A stretch of 64,000 bases of DNA from Polynucleobacter sp. UB-Tiil-W10 (lineage in GTDB: Bacteria > Pseudomonadota > Gammaproteobacteria > Burkholderiales > Burkholderiaceae): positions 248,001 through 312,000 of the forward strand of contig NZ_JACVPZ010000001.1 of assembly GCF_018881605.1 (NCBI RefSeq), read 5' to 3'. Positions 28,145-38,701 of the stretch are shown here, in pieces. Below the pieces are notes generated by a model. The model worked only from the letters and a program-made list of their open reading frames with translations. It was not told the DNA's origin and ran no database searches. Every line of letters begins with the position of its first letter. The first letter of the stretch is position 1. A program made the position numbers and the translations under genes.

Positions 28145-29604
28145 ATGAAGAGATACTGATCAATATCACTCCGCAAGAAACGCGAGTTGCCCTCATTCAG
28201 CAAGGGGCAGTCCAAGAGTTGCAGATTGAGCGTACGCGTCAACGCGGAATTGTCGGCAATATCTACCTAGCCAAGGTAGCTCGTGTATTGCCAGGTATGC
28301 AATCTGCTTTTATCGAGATTGGCCTAGAACGCACCGCCTTTATGCACGTTGCCGATATCACTCAAAATAATCCTCAGGCACAAATTGAAAAATTATTGTT
28401 TGAAGGTCAAACACTGTTGGTGCAAGTATTAAAAGATCCGCTTGGCACCAAAGGTGCTCGCCTGACAACCCAGTTGAGTATTGCTGGCCGTAATTTGGTT
28501 TATCTACCTCCGGCAGGAAGTGATGCCGCTACCGAAAAATATATTGGCGTTTCTCAGCGCATTGATCAACCCGAAGAGCGTGAGGCGATTAAAGCCCGTC
28601 TTGCTAGTTTGATGGCTGCTGATGAGAAAGGCGGCATCATCGTTCGCACAAGCGCTCAAGACGCATCCGATACAGAACTGCAGCATGACATGCTTTACCT
28701 TCGCACCACTTGGGAAAACATTCATGCAGCTATGAAGCAAAATCCAGCCCCGACCCTCCTTTATCAAGATCTCAGCCTCGCTGAGCGGGTATTACGAGAT
28801 GTTGCTGGAGAAGAGACCTCTCAGATCCGGGTAGATTCTGCTGAAAACTTCGAGAAGCTCAAGGCATTTACTAATGCCTACATGCCTAACCTATTGGGCA
28901 AACTAACTCTGCATCGTGGTGAGCGCGCCCTCTTTGATTTATTCGATGTGGATGCCGAGATCAATAAGGCGCTGGGGCGAAGAGTCGACCTAAAGTCTGG
29001 CGGCTATCTCATGATTGATCAAACAGAGTCCATGACTACGATTGATGTCAATACTGGAAGTTATGTTGGCGCACGCAATCTTGATGACACCGTCTTCAAA
29101 ACTAATTTAGAAGCGGCGCAAGCGATTGCCCGTCAACTCCGTTTACGTAATCTTGGTGGAATCATCATTATCGACTTCATTGATATGGTTGGTAAGGATC
29201 ATCAAGAATCCGTATTACACGAACTCAAGCGCAATCTGGAGCGCGATCATGCGCGCACCTCAGTGAGTGACTTTTCTGCTTTGGGGTTAGTGGAGATGAC
29301 TCGTAAACGGACGCGTGAATCATTGGCCCATATCACCTGCGAGCCATGCGCTACCTGCCTTGGCAAAGGGGAGATTAAAACTGCCCAAACGATCTGCTAC
29401 GAAATATTACGAGAGATTGTGCGAGAGCACCGCCAATTTAATCCACGAGAATTCCGGATTGTTGCTGCGCCGGATGTCATCGATTTATTTCTAGAAGAAG
29501 AAAATCAATTCTTGGCGCAGCTTGGCGATTTCATTGGTAAACCGATCACCCTGCAAGCAGAGGGTAACTTTCGCCAAGAGCAATACGATATTGTCCTCAG
29601 TTAA
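28141..29604 (+). CDS. rng: Ribonuclease G
   Basis: An endoribonuclease that matures the 5' end of 16S rRNA and degrades some mRNAs. The 487-residue protein opens EEILINITPQETRVALIQQG, has an S1-like domain (IVGNIYLAKVARVLPGMQSA near 40-60), the RNase E/G catalytic aspartates in MTTIDVNTGSY and GGIIIIDFIDM (about 300-345), and the zinc-link cysteines CEPCATCLGKGE near 400. It closes the purD-to-rng gene run and converges with msbA across 15 bp. Confidence 0.96.
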   Translation: MNEEILINITPQETRVALIQQGAVQELQIERTRQRGIVGNIYLAKVARVLPGMQSAFIEIGLERTAFMHVADITQNNPQAQIEKLLFEGQTLLVQVLKDPLGTKGARLTTQLSIAGRNLVYLPPAGSDAATEKYIGVSQRIDQPEEREAIKARLASLMAADEKGGIIVRTSAQDASDTELQHDMLYLRTTWENIHAAMKQNPAPTLLYQDLSLAERVLRDVAGEETSQIRVDSAENFEKLKAFTNAYMPNLLGKLTLHRGERALFDLFDVDAEINKALGRRVDLKSGGYLMIDQTESMTTIDVNTGSYVGARNLDDTVFKTNLEAAQAIARQLRLRNLGGIIIIDFIDMVGKDHQESVLHELKRNLERDHARTSVSDFSALGLVEMTRKRTRESLAHITCEPCATCLGKGEIKTAQTICYEILREIVREHRQFNPREFRIVAAPDVIDLFLEEENQFLAQLGDFIGKPITLQAEGNFRQEQYDIVLS

Positions 29605-29619
29605 CCGCGGTAATTTGTA

Positions 29620-31383
29620 TTAAGCGTTTGAGAACTGGATACGATGCAAATTCGCGTAGAGTCCATCTTGCTTAATCAAATCTTCGTGGGAGCCGTTCTC
29701 AACAACTTTGCCATGCTCTAGAACCACAATTCTGTTGGCATGCTCAATCGTAGATAAGCGGTGAGCAATAACCAAAGTAGTTCTATTAGCCATTAATCTG
29801 TCTAAGGCATCTTGAACCTGGCGCTCCGACTCAGAATCCAAAGCAGAAGTTGCCTCATCCAAAATCAGAATTGGGGCATCCTTATAGATGGCACGCGCAA
29901 TCGCCAAACGCTGGCGTTGACCTCCAGATAAACGATTGCCGTTATCCCCCACCATGGAATCAATGCCTTCGGGCAACTCTTTAATCAGGGCACTCAGATT
30001 CGCGGCCTCTAAAGCCTCCATCACGCGGCCACGATCAATCCCCTCTTGGCCAGCTGCACCGTATGCCACATTTGCAGCAATCGTATCGTTAAAGAGGATG
30101 ACGTCCTGACTGACAAAAGCAATTTGTCGACGCACATCAGCTAGCACGATATCTTCCAAGGGGATATCGTCCAAGAAAATATGGCCGCTGGTGGGCCTGA
30201 AGAATCGCGGCAACAAATTCACTAAGGTTGATTTACCGCCACCAGATGGCCCAACAAAAGCAACTACCTCTCCCGGCTGGATAATCAGATTGATATGACT
30301 TAAGGCGTCTTTACGTCCCGCTTCTTGTTGATAAGAGAAGCCTACATCCTCAAAACGAATACCACCCTTAGCCTTATCCAATGACTTCATGTTTTGCTTG
30401 CGATCCTCATCCTCTTCAAAAGGCTGATCCATTAAGCCAAAGATCATTTCTGCGGCGGTCAGTCCACGCTGTAGCGGCTGGTTGATATCGGCTAAATGTT
30501 TTAAAGGAGAGATCACCAACATCATGGCAGTAATAAAAGCAGCAAATCCACCGACAGTAGTACCCTCAGTTGCCGACTGCATCAGGGCGATGACCAAGAC
30601 AACCGACAAGGCCATGGAGGCAATGAGCTGAGTAATTGGCTGGTTCAGGCCACCAGCTACTGCTGACTTCAAGGCAAACTGTCTTAATCGCTCTGCCTTT
30701 TGTTGAAAGCGCGTCATTTCATATTCTTCTGCGCCATGAACTTTAACGATTTTGTAACCAGCTGCCGCCTCTTCAACGATATAAGCAAGCTCACTGGTAA
30801 GCGTCTGCTGTTCTCTATTCAGGGATCTTAAGCGACGATTAATTTTGCTCATGATGAATGCAATCACGGGGAAAATAACCAAGACGACTAGGGTTAATTG
30901 CCAGTTCAGGTAAATTAAATACCCCATTAATCCGACCACTGTTAATGAGTCCCGCACCAAGCTAATTAACATTCCACCCATTACAGAGAGGACATTATTC
31001 ACCTCGAAGACAACTCCATTAATTAAGGTCGATGCAGAGTTCTTTTGAAAAAAAGTGGTATTGGCATGCAAGAGCGTCTGAAACATTTGCTCGCGCAATT
31101 TGAGCAGTACGGAATTAATAACTCTTGTGAGTAAATAGTTCGATAAAAACTGAGCCAAACTTCGAACCAAAGCTAAGCCAACCAAGAAAACAGGCACCTG
31201 CCATAGCTTGCTATTGAGCTGACCGGTAAATCCGCGGTCTAATAAAGGCTTCATCAAAGCCGGTATAGAGGTTTCGGCGCCAGCTACCAGCGCCATGGCC
31301 AAAAGCGACCCAATAATCAAGCCAGTATGGGGCTTCAGGTAGGTAATTAAGCGATTTAGGGCGGTACGGTCTTGAGCATTCAT
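29620..31383 (-). CDS. msbA: Lipid A export ATP-binding/permease protein MsbA
   Basis: Homodimeric flippase that moves lipid A-core across the inner membrane. From the ATG at 31383 ([20 protein letters not shown]) the product is 587 residues, matching E. coli MsbA at 582. Residues 1-320 form six membrane helices; the ATPase domain has Walker [13 protein letters not shown], signature [14 protein letters not shown] and Walker [14 protein letters not shown] longer reading to 31722 would run antisense through the next gene and is not supported. Its start lies 10 bp from the divergent waaE-like start. Confidence 0.95.
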   Translation of the reverse strand: MNAQDRTALNRLITYLKPHTGLIIGSLLAMALVAGAETSIPALMKPLLDRGFTGQLNSKLWQVPVFLVGLALVRSLAQFLSNYLLTRVINSVLLKLREQMFQTLLHANTTFFQKNSASTLINGVVFEVNNVLSVMGGMLISLVRDSLTVVGLMGYLIYLNWQLTLVVLVIFPVIAFIMSKINRRLRSLNREQQTLTSELAYIVEEAAAGYKIVKVHGAEEYEMTRFQQKAERLRQFALKSAVAGGLNQPITQLIASMALSVVLVIALMQSATEGTTVGGFAAFITAMMLVISPLKHLADINQPLQRGLTAAEMIFGLMDQPFEEDEDRKQNMKSLDKAKGGIRFEDVGFSYQQEAGRKDALSHINLIIQPGEVVAFVGPSGGGKSTLVNLLPRFFRPTSGHIFLDDIPLEDIVLADVRRQIAFVSQDVILFNDTIAANVAYGAAGQEGIDRGRVMEALEAANLSALIKELPEGIDSMVGDNGNRLSGGQRQRLAIARAIYKDAPILILDEATSALDSESERQVQDALDRLMANRTTLVIAHRLSTIEHANRIVVLEHGKVVENGSHEDLIKQDGLYANLHRIQFSNA

Positions 31384-31393
31384 ATAATGAATT

Positions 31394-32155
31394 ATGCCCA
31401 CCTTATCAGTCATACTCATCACCCGCAATGAAGAGGCCAATTTGGACGATTGTCTAGCCTCCCTAGAGGGCATCGCCCAGCAGATAGTGGTTGTTGATAC
31501 CAATAGCTCCGACAACACCCTAGAAATAGCTAAAAACCATGGCGCAACCATTTCCCAGCCGTCTGACTGGCCTGGTTTTGGCCCACAGAAGAACCGTGCC
31601 TTAGAGCTAGCCACCGGCGATTGGGTTCTATCCTTAGATGCCGATGAAAGACTGACTTCCGCCCTTAAATCAGAAATTTTGACAGCGATAAACCACAGCG
31701 CCCATGTGGATTGTTTTGCCATTCCTAGGCTATCTTGGTATTGCGGACGATTTATCCGCCACTCTGGCTGGAGCCCTGACTATGTAGATCGCCTTTTTAA
31801 GCGTGGAACAGCCCGCTTCTCGGATGACCTCGTTCATGAACGTCTCATCCCGAATGGCCAAGCAGCTAAATTAGAGAATCCCATGTTGCACTACAGCTTC
31901 ATGAACTACTCGCAGGTATTGCAAAAGCTAGATCGATATTCCACTGCATCGGCAGAACAAGCTTTTGCCAAAGGCAAAACTAGCAGCCCCCTTAAAGCTG
32001 TACTTCATGGAGCATGGGCCTTTTTCCGGACCTATATTCTGCGTGCGGGATTTCTAGATGGCCCCCAAGGATTTGCATTGGCCATATCGAATGGTCAAGG
32101 AACTTATTACCGCTATATCAAGTTGTGGCACCTCAATCAGGAAGCGGGTAAATGA
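31394..32155 (+). CDS. Family 2 glycosyltransferase, WaaE/KdtX-like (LPS core)
   Basis: A 253-residue cytoplasmic GT2 enzyme with the GT-A core: [35 protein letters not shown], and the DXD-type [13 protein letters not shown]. The segment [16 protein letters not shown] is typical of WaaE, the beta-1,4-glucosyltransferase acting on the inner core heptose. Two more glycosyltransferase genes follow, the next overlapping by four bases. Substrate remains inferred. Confidence 0.85.
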   Translation: MPTLSVILITRNEEANLDDCLASLEGIAQQIVVVDTNSSDNTLEIAKNHGATISQPSDWPGFGPQKNRALELATGDWVLSLDADERLTSALKSEILTAINHSAHVDCFAIPRLSWYCGRFIRHSGWSPDYVDRLFKRGTARFSDDLVHERLIPNGQAAKLENPMLHYSFMNYSQVLQKLDRYSTASAEQAFAKGKTSSPLKAVLHGAWAFFRTYILRAGFLDGPQGFALAISNGQGTYYRYIKLWHLNQEAGK

Positions 32156-32931
32156 TTTCAATATTGCTGGCCACCTACAACTGGCCACAAGCGCTTAAGC
32201 TTTGCCTGGAATCACTGGCGACTCAAACCGACAAAAACTTTGAAATCATCATTGCAGATGACGGCTCTACTGAAAGTACCAAACATCTGATTGAGTCTAT
32301 TAAAGACTCATACCCAACATCCATCACCCATCTTTGGCAAGATGATCAAGGCTTTAGAAAAACCAAAATTCTGAATCAAGCAATAGCTGCCGCTCATGGT
32401 AACTATTTAGTATTCCTCGATGGTGATTGCATTGTGCAGCCAGACTTTGTTGCTCGGCATCGTGAATTAGCGCAAACAGGTTATCTAGTCACCGGCAGTA
32501 GAGTTCTGCTTAATGAAAGCCTTACAACAGAATTACTCACTTGGCCCCACTGGGGTTTTCAAAAATTCTGTTCAAGCCTATTAAGCAAGCGCTTCAATGG
32601 CGGTATTAATAAATATTGGCCTCTCAAAATGAAACTGGGCAATGGCTCCTGGCGCGATTACAAAAAATTTGTATGGCGACGCATTAAGGGTTGCAATATG
32701 GCCTGTTGGAAGGCTGATGCAGAAGCAATCAAGGGCTTTGATGAAACCATGACGGGCTGGGGTCATGAGGATGCTGATTTTGTATTTCGCTTGCAACGCC
32801 ATGGCATTCGTCGCAAATCAGGCTCATGGTCTACCGAAGTGCTTCATCTCTTTCATAAAATCAATGATCAAACGCATGCTGCCGAGAATGCCCGCCTCGT
32901 GCGTGAAAAGATCTTAGCTAAGGCGCTTTAA
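32152..32931 (+). CDS. Family 2 glycosyltransferase
   Basis: A 259-residue GT2 enzyme. The N-terminal half has SILLATYNWPQALKLCLES, IIIADDGSTESTKHLI and YLVFLDGDCIVQPDF (DXD region). The C-terminal half has the galactosyltransferase-type block CNMACWKADAEAIKGFDETM with GWGHEDADFVFRL, which binds acceptor and metal. It starts at an ATGA overlap with the WaaE-like gene. The likely role is LPS core or surface glycan assembly; the sugar is unknown. Confidence 0.85.
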   Translation: MISILLATYNWPQALKLCLESLATQTDKNFEIIIADDGSTESTKHLIESIKDSYPTSITHLWQDDQGFRKTKILNQAIAAAHGNYLVFLDGDCIVQPDFVARHRELAQTGYLVTGSRVLLNESLTTELLTWPHWGFQKFCSSLLSKRFNGGINKYWPLKMKLGNGSWRDYKKFVWRRIKGCNMACWKADAEAIKGFDETMTGWGHEDADFVFRLQRHGIRRKSGSWSTEVLHLFHKINDQTHAAENARLVREKILAKAL

Positions 32932-32945
32932 GTATTCACACTACT

Positions 32946-34103
32946 ATGACTACTTACTCCAAGCTCAAACCTAAAAAGATACTATTCATTGCCACCCGGC
33001 AAATTGGTGACGTATTAGTAACAACGCCACTAATTAGCAAGGCTAGGGAGCTCTGGCCCGATGCAGAATTCCATTTCTTAGGTTACCGCGGCAAGTTAGA
33101 GATGCTTCATGGAAATCCCGATATCGCTGAAGTGATCGAAACCTCAGATCGACCCGGTTTTAGTGAATACTTTGTACTCTTTATCCGTCTGTTTCAGCGC
33201 TATGACTTGGCTGTTGTGACACAACCAAGTGACCGAGCCTACCTGTATGGTTTAGTAGCAGCCTTTAGAAGGGTAGGAGTACTTGGCGGCCATCCTCAAG
33301 GCAAAGATGCGCAAGATCAACAGAAAAGAAGCAAGAGCGAGAAGCAAAATGCTTGGAAGAAATTCATCTGTATGCACACAGTAGATGTTGACTACTTTAA
33401 TCAGCATGTCATTACAGAAAAGCTTCGCCTTTTAGAGGCCTTTTTTAAAAGCCCGACTGAATTATTTTCCAAACCTATCTCTGTGACACCGCCCGCTGGC
33501 GAGCCTATAACACCCGCCATTACTAACGAACTCATGCAACCCTATGTCGTTGTGCACCCAGGGCCACTCACTGCGTACAAACGTTGGCCGCTAGCGTATT
33601 GGCAGATACTCATTACTTGGTTAGTCAAGCATGGTTTTCAGGTGGTGCTAAGCGCCTCTCCAGCAAAGCAGGATGTGCAACTCAATCACGACATCATTTC
33701 CTTGTTGGATGAAGACACCAAGATCAAGGTGATCAATGCAGCCGGCAAACTATCCATTCCGCAGGCGGGTACCCTTATTCGCAGTGCCGTTTTGTATATT
33801 GGAGTAGACACCTCTATTACCCATTTGGCCGCTGCTTGCAATACCCCAACCATTACCCTCTTTGGGGCCACCCCACCTACGAACTTTGGCCCTTGGCCTA
33901 ATGACTTTATTGGTGCGCAGCCTTACCAATTGCGCGCCCGCTCTCAAACCGTTGGAAACGTCACCATCCTTCAAGGCCCTGGTGAATGCGTACCCTGTCG
34001 TAAAGCGGGATGTCTAGATAAAGCAGATAGTTATAGCGAGTGTTTAGATTTATTAGAACCTCAGCAAGTGATTGAGGCCATTCAGAAAGTACTACCAAGC
34101 TAA
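32946..34103 (+). CDS. Family 9 glycosyltransferase (heptosyltransferase-like)
   Basis: A 385-residue GT9 enzyme of the ADP-heptose:LPS heptosyltransferase type. N-terminal domain: KKILFIATRQIGDVLVTTPL with DAEFHFLGYRGK. C-terminal donor-site domain: VVHPGPLTAYKRWP and LYIGVDTSITHLAAAC with PTITLFGATPP. Two extra cysteine-bearing segments lie near the end (GECVPCRKAGC). It lies 14 bp after the GT2 gene and converges with dnaE. The exact acceptor cannot be told. Confidence 0.85.
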   Translation: MTTYSKLKPKKILFIATRQIGDVLVTTPLISKARELWPDAEFHFLGYRGKLEMLHGNPDIAEVIETSDRPGFSEYFVLFIRLFQRYDLAVVTQPSDRAYLYGLVAAFRRVGVLGGHPQGKDAQDQQKRSKSEKQNAWKKFICMHTVDVDYFNQHVITEKLRLLEAFFKSPTELFSKPISVTPPAGEPITPAITNELMQPYVVVHPGPLTAYKRWPLAYWQILITWLVKHGFQVVLSASPAKQDVQLNHDIISLLDEDTKIKVINAAGKLSIPQAGTLIRSAVLYIGVDTSITHLAAACNTPTITLFGATPPTNFGPWPNDFIGAQPYQLRARSQTVGNVTILQGPGECVPCRKAGCLDKADSYSECLDLLEPQQVIEAIQKVLPS

Positions 34104-34117
34104 AACCAGTTCCATTT

Positions 34118-37100
34118 TTAAAGGTATTGAATCTGTACAGGGTCTTTTTGCTTAGAAGCTAAGATTTGATTTAAGCCGTGCAAGCAAGCATCGTCCGGGT
34201 ATATGCGAAGTTCTTCTGGGAATTGCATTAAGCAGGCACCGCCACTGGTAGTGACAGCAGCCGTTAGCATTAAACCCTTCATTCCATCGTTTGATCCCGG
34301 TACAGCAGGAGCAGATGCACCTAACTTTGGATCGCGTACGCGATTGGCCATAAGGTAGGGATTAATTTGACTACGAAGCATCTTGATATCAATCGCATTA
34401 TCAATACAAACATGGACGTTACGAGCAAACCGCATGCGTGCGCCAGTGATATCCATTACTGCCTCAGAGACAATACGCATGCCCCCCGAGAATTTATCTG
34501 GCGTTACATTCACCTTGGCAACCAAGAGTTCATCTTCTTTTAACCAAGAACGATTTGGTTCATAGACTTCGCTATACAAAGTTACCTCTAGTGCAGCACT
34601 ACCATCATCGATAGTTGCAATCATCATCCGACCACGTTGTCCAGTCAGCATCCGCGCAGAAGTAATAATGCCGGCAATGAGTTGATCCTTGCCCTCTGCA
34701 ATCTTGGATAAAGGCTGACGAATGAAATGAGAGGTCTCATCCCGATATGCATCGAACATGTGGCCCGTTAAGCAAAGACCTAGAGCAGTCTTCTCTTCTT
34801 GCAGGCGTTTTTTCTCGGACCAGATTGGCTCACGCACCAACTCTGGGAGATGACGATTCTCTTCGCCGGCCACATCAAACAAACTCACCTGATGAATAGA
34901 CGCCTCGGCCTGTTCAGCAGCTTCAATTGCTCTTGCTAAGGAAGCGAGCAAAGTAGATCGGATGTCATATAAATTCCCGCCCACAGGCACAGTATCGCGA
35001 TACAAGCTATCGAAAGCACCAGCACGCATCAGCGCTTCGATAGCGCGGCGATTCACTTGACGACGATCGACTCTTGCGCAGAAATCAAATAGATCTTTAA
35101 ATGGTCCGCCAGTTTCACGCGCTTTCACAATGGATTCAATCGCAGCCTCGCCGGTACCGCGCACCGCACCTAAACCATAACGAATATGACTAATTGAGGA
35201 ATCTTGAGCGGCATCTGGCGCACGCAATGGTGTGAACTCATAAACACCGGTATTAATGTCTGGCGAGAACACCCGAATGTTATTAGCCAAGCAATCGTCA
35301 TACAGAATCTTCACCTTATCGGTGTCATCCATGGCGAGTGATAAGTTGGCCGCCATAAATTCTGCGGGATAGTAAGCTTTCAACCAGGCGGTTTGGTAAG
35401 CCAAGAGTGCATATGCAGCCGCATGGGACTTATTAAAACCGTAGCCCGCAAAACGCTCCATTAAGTCATAGATCTCATTTGCCTTTGACTCTGTGATGCC
35501 GCCCGCTTTAGCACCATCACTAAAGATTTTTCGATGCTGAGCCATTTCTTCTGGCTTTTTCTTGCCCATTGCACGACGCAACATATCAGCGCCACCCAAT
35601 GAGTAGCCGCCAATCATCTGCGCCATTTGCATCACCTGCTCTTGATAGACCATGATGCCGTAGGTCTCACGAAGAACAGGCTCGATACGAGGATCTGGAT
35701 ACTCTACTTTTTGACGACCATGTTTACGCTCAATAAAGTCAGGAATCAAATCCATTGGGCCTGGACGGTACAAAGCCACCAAGGCAATGATGTCCTCAAA
35801 ACGGTCTGGCTTAGCTTCACGCAGCATACCTTGCATGCCGCGGCTTTCTAGCTGGAACACGGCGACGGTATTCGCACGCTTGAGAACATCAAAGGCTTTT
35901 TCATCATCGAGTGGAATCTCGCCGATATTCCAATCTTTGCGATCCGTGTGCAAAGCCTTAATCCAACGCTCTGCGGCGGCCAAAATTGTTAGAGTGGTCA
36001 AGCCTAAGAAGTCAAACTTCACTAAGCCGATAGCTTCTACATCATCCTTATCAAACTGACTAATAACAGAGCTACTATCTTGATCTTTACTTTCTTGGGT
36101 ATAGAGCGGACAAAAATCAGTGAGGCGTCCTGGAGCAATTAAAACTCCACCCGCATGCATGCCGACGTTGCGGGTCATACCTTCTAACTGCTGCGCCAAG
36201 GAAAGCAATTGACGCACTTCATCTTCATTCTTTTCGCGCTCGGCTAATTGCTTCTCTTCCTTCTTCGCCATCTCAATAGTCATGTACTGACCTGGCTTAT
36301 TCGGAACCAGCTTTGCGATACCGTCAACGAAGTTATAGCCCTGCTCGAGCACTCGCCCTACGTCACGAATCGCCGCTCGCGCAGCCATCGTTCCAAAGGT
36401 AGCAATCTGACTCACCGCATCTTTACCGTATTTATCTTTAACGTACTGAATCACACGGTCACGACCGTGCTGACAGAAGTCGATATCGAAGTCGGGCATT
36501 GATACCCGCTCTGGATTTAAGAAGCGCTCAAAGAGCAGGTTGTAACGCAATGGGTCAAGGTCAGTAATACCCAAGGAATAGGCAACTAAAGAGCCTGCCC
36601 CAGATCCACGGCCGGGACCAACGGGAACGCCATTATTTTTAGCCCAGTTAATGAAGTCTGCCACGATCAAGAAGTAGCCTGGAAAACCCATTTGAGAAAT
36701 CGTCTTCACCTCGAACACTAAACGTTCGTGATAACGCTTCATTTCATTTTTGCGCCCTTCCGGATCCGGGAAATTGCGCTCCATGTGGCGCTCTAAACCA
36801 ATCTCCGATTGAGCAAGCAAAAACTCATCCAGGGTAATGCCTGGCGGCGTTGGAAAATCTGGTAACCGTGGTTGACCCAATACTAAGGAAAGATTACAAC
36901 GCTTCGCAATTTCAACCGAGTTTGCTAATGCTGCTGGCAAATCAGCGAAACGCTTTTCCATTTCCGCTTGGGTCAGGAAATACTGCTCATCATTAAACTT
37001 TTTAGCTCGGCGCGGATTACCCAGCAACTCCCCTTCGGCAATACATACACGGGCCTCATGCGCAGTAAAGTCGCTCTTCTGCATGAACTGTACTGGGTGC

Positions 37101-37735
37101 GTTGCAACCACCGGCAGATCTAATTCGCTAGCGAGATGACAGGCAAGCTGAAGCTGTTTTTCATCTTGGGGATTACCGCCACGCTGCACCTCGATATAAA
37201 ACGCCTTCGAAAACAGCTTTTCATAGCGTCTGGCAATAAGCTTGGCTTGATCTTCTTGTCCGCCCAATAGGGCTGTTCCGATCTCACCCATTCGTGCGCC
37301 AGAGAGCGCAATCAAGCCATAAGAAAGTGTGCGCTTAGCGGCTTTATCCTCCGCCTTGGCAGCTGGCTCGCTGAACCAGGCCGAATCCACTTCGGCGCGA
37401 CCGCGCGATTGATTATCTAAAGATGCTCTACTGAGGAGTTCGCATAAATTGAGATAACCAGAATGGTTTTGCACTAACAGCAATAAACGATAGGGTTGAT
37501 CTGGATCCTGAGGATTACTTATCCATACATCCGCTCCGGCAATGGGCTTAATGCCGCCAGAACGGGCAGCGGTGTAGAACCGCACCAAACCAAATAAATT
37601 ACTTAAATCCGTAATGGCCAATGCACCCATCTCATCTTTGACTGCTGCGGCAACCGCATCATCAATGCGCACGACTCCATCCGTAATTGAAAACTCGGAA
37701 TGGATACGAAGATGTACAAAACGGGGTGAAGCCAT
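34118..37735 (-). CDS. dnaE: DNA polymerase III alpha subunit
   Basis: The replicative polymerase. The 1205-residue protein (1160 in E. coli) has an N-terminal PHP domain (FVHLRIHSEFSITDGVV, ALAITDLSNLFGLVRFY), the palm with catalytic aspartates in SMPDFDIDFCQHGRD and GLVKFDFLGLTTL, a helix-hairpin-helix and an OB-fold near 1000-1090. The start at 37735 is only 3 bp from the divergent gluQ start, so its promoter must lie within gluQ. Confidence 0.97.
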   Translation of the reverse strand: MASPRFVHLRIHSEFSITDGVVRIDDAVAAAVKDEMGALAITDLSNLFGLVRFYTAARSGGIKPIAGADVWISNPQDPDQPYRLLLLVQNHSGYLNLCELLSRASLDNQSRGRAEVDSAWFSEPAAKAEDKAAKRTLSYGLIALSGARMGEIGTALLGGQEDQAKLIARRYEKLFSKAFYIEVQRGGNPQDEKQLQLACHLASELDLPVVATHPVQFMQKSDFTAHEARVCIAEGELLGNPRRAKKFNDEQYFLTQAEMEKRFADLPAALANSVEIAKRCNLSLVLGQPRLPDFPTPPGITLDEFLLAQSEIGLERHMERNFPDPEGRKNEMKRYHERLVFEVKTISQMGFPGYFLIVADFINWAKNNGVPVGPGRGSGAGSLVAYSLGITDLDPLRYNLLFERFLNPERVSMPDFDIDFCQHGRDRVIQYVKDKYGKDAVSQIATFGTMAARAAIRDVGRVLEQGYNFVDGIAKLVPNKPGQYMTIEMAKKEEKQLAEREKNEDEVRQLLSLAQQLEGMTRNVGMHAGGVLIAPGRLTDFCPLYTQESKDQDSSSVISQFDKDDVEAIGLVKFDFLGLTTLTILAAAERWIKALHTDRKDWNIGEIPLDDEKAFDVLKRANTVAVFQLESRGMQGMLREAKPDRFEDIIALVALYRPGPMDLIPDFIERKHGRQKVEYPDPRIEPVLRETYGIMVYQEQVMQMAQMIGGYSLGGADMLRRAMGKKKPEEMAQHRKIFSDGAKAGGITESKANEIYDLMERFAGYGFNKSHAAAYALLAYQTAWLKAYYPAEFMAANLSLAMDDTDKVKILYDDCLANNIRVFSPDINTGVYEFTPLRAPDAAQDSSISHIRYGLGAVRGTGEAAIESIVKARETGGPFKDLFDFCARVDRRQVNRRAIEALMRAGAFDSLYRDTVPVGGNLYDIRSTLLASLARAIEAAEQAEASIHQVSLFDVAGEENRHLPELVREPIWSEKKRLQEEKTALGLCLTGHMFDAYRDETSHFIRQPLSKIAEGKDQLIAGIITSARMLTGQRGRMMIATIDDGSAALEVTLYSEVYEPNRSWLKEDELLVAKVNVTPDKFSGGMRIVSEAVMDITGARMRFARNVHVCIDNAIDIKMLRSQINPYLMANRVRDPKLGASAPAVPGSNDGMKGLMLTAAVTTSGGACLMQFPEELRIYPDDACLHGLNQILASKQKDPVQIQYL

Positions 37736-37738
37736 GAG

Positions 37739-38692
37739 ATGATTTTAGCTGTGTCCAAGCTCAAAAACCCTTCATCCCCAGCCGACGGCTATCGCGGGCG
37801 ATTTGCCCCCTCACCTACTGGTCCGCTCCATGCAGGATCTCTGGTTGCCGCCCTCGGAAGCTGGTTAGACGCCCGCAAGAATGGGGGTAAGTGGCTGCTC
37901 AGAATTGAGGATTTAGACACCCCCCGCTGCGTAGCAGGGGCAACCCAACAGATTCAGTATCAATTACTCGCCTGCGGCCTTTCTTGGGACGAGGAAGTCA
38001 TCCATCAGTCTCAGCGCCAAGATGCCTACAAAAGGGCCTTAGAGCGCTTAAATGGGCTTCAATACCTATATCCCTGCATCTGTTCCCGGCAAATGATTGC
38101 CAACACCCTTATAAGCCAAGGCATTCAAACACCCCGCAATCAAGAAATGGTCTATCCAGGCACCTGTCGTCCTGCCTCAATCCGTAGCAATCCAGTAGAA
38201 ACATTAGGGGAATTGCAACAGGCTTGGCGTATCGCCCTGCCCCAAAATTGCCATATTGAATTTGAGGATTCTGCGCTTGGACCCCAAAGTCAAAATCTCA
38301 ATAAGGAAGTGGGTGATTTTGTCCTGCGTAGGAGTGATGGCTTATTTACTTATCAATTAGCTGTAGTTGTTGATGATGCCGAGCAAAACATCACCCATAT
38401 TGTTCGCGGCAAAGATTTATTAAGCAACACTGCTAGGCAAATTTATTTACAAGAAGTATTGGGATATCAGAGGCCAGATTACCTGCACCTGCCCCTGGTA
38501 CTTGATGAGCATGGTGAAAAACTCAGCAAGCAAACTTTAGCAACCCAAATTAATACCCAAGATGAAAAGCATGCGCTTCTTGAGTTACGTAAAGCAGCAA
38601 ACCATTTGGGTTTAAGTCATCTGCCTGATGGCGAGAATGTCACTATTGCAGAGTGGCTACTGGCAGCCACTCATGCATGGCGAAGTGAATGA
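37739..38692 (+). CDS. gluQ: Glutamyl-Q tRNA(Asp) synthetase
   Basis: A truncated glutamyl-tRNA synthetase homologue that puts glutamate on queuosine-34 of tRNA-Asp. The 317 residues lack the anticodon-binding domain of GltX. It has GRFAPSPTGPLHAGSLVAAL (HIGH-type site), a zinc site with YPCICSRQM and YPGTCRP, and KLSKQTLAT (KMSKS-type). The window also holds queG for queuosine, which fits. It begins with ATG at 37739; an in-frame GTG at codon 5 is an alternative. Confidence 0.94.
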   Translation: MILAVSKLKNPSSPADGYRGRFAPSPTGPLHAGSLVAALGSWLDARKNGGKWLLRIEDLDTPRCVAGATQQIQYQLLACGLSWDEEVIHQSQRQDAYKRALERLNGLQYLYPCICSRQMIANTLISQGIQTPRNQEMVYPGTCRPASIRSNPVETLGELQQAWRIALPQNCHIEFEDSALGPQSQNLNKEVGDFVLRRSDGLFTYQLAVVVDDAEQNITHIVRGKDLLSNTARQIYLQEVLGYQRPDYLHLPLVLDEHGEKLSKQTLATQINTQDEKHALLELRKAANHLGLSHLPDGENVTIAEWLLAATHAWRSE

Positions 38693-38701
38693 CTAAATGA
38701 G

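Noticed and set aside
31384..31722. Long N-terminal extension of MsbA
   Set aside because: It is antisense to the WaaE-like gene, and MsbA aligns from the ATG at 31383 at its usual length.
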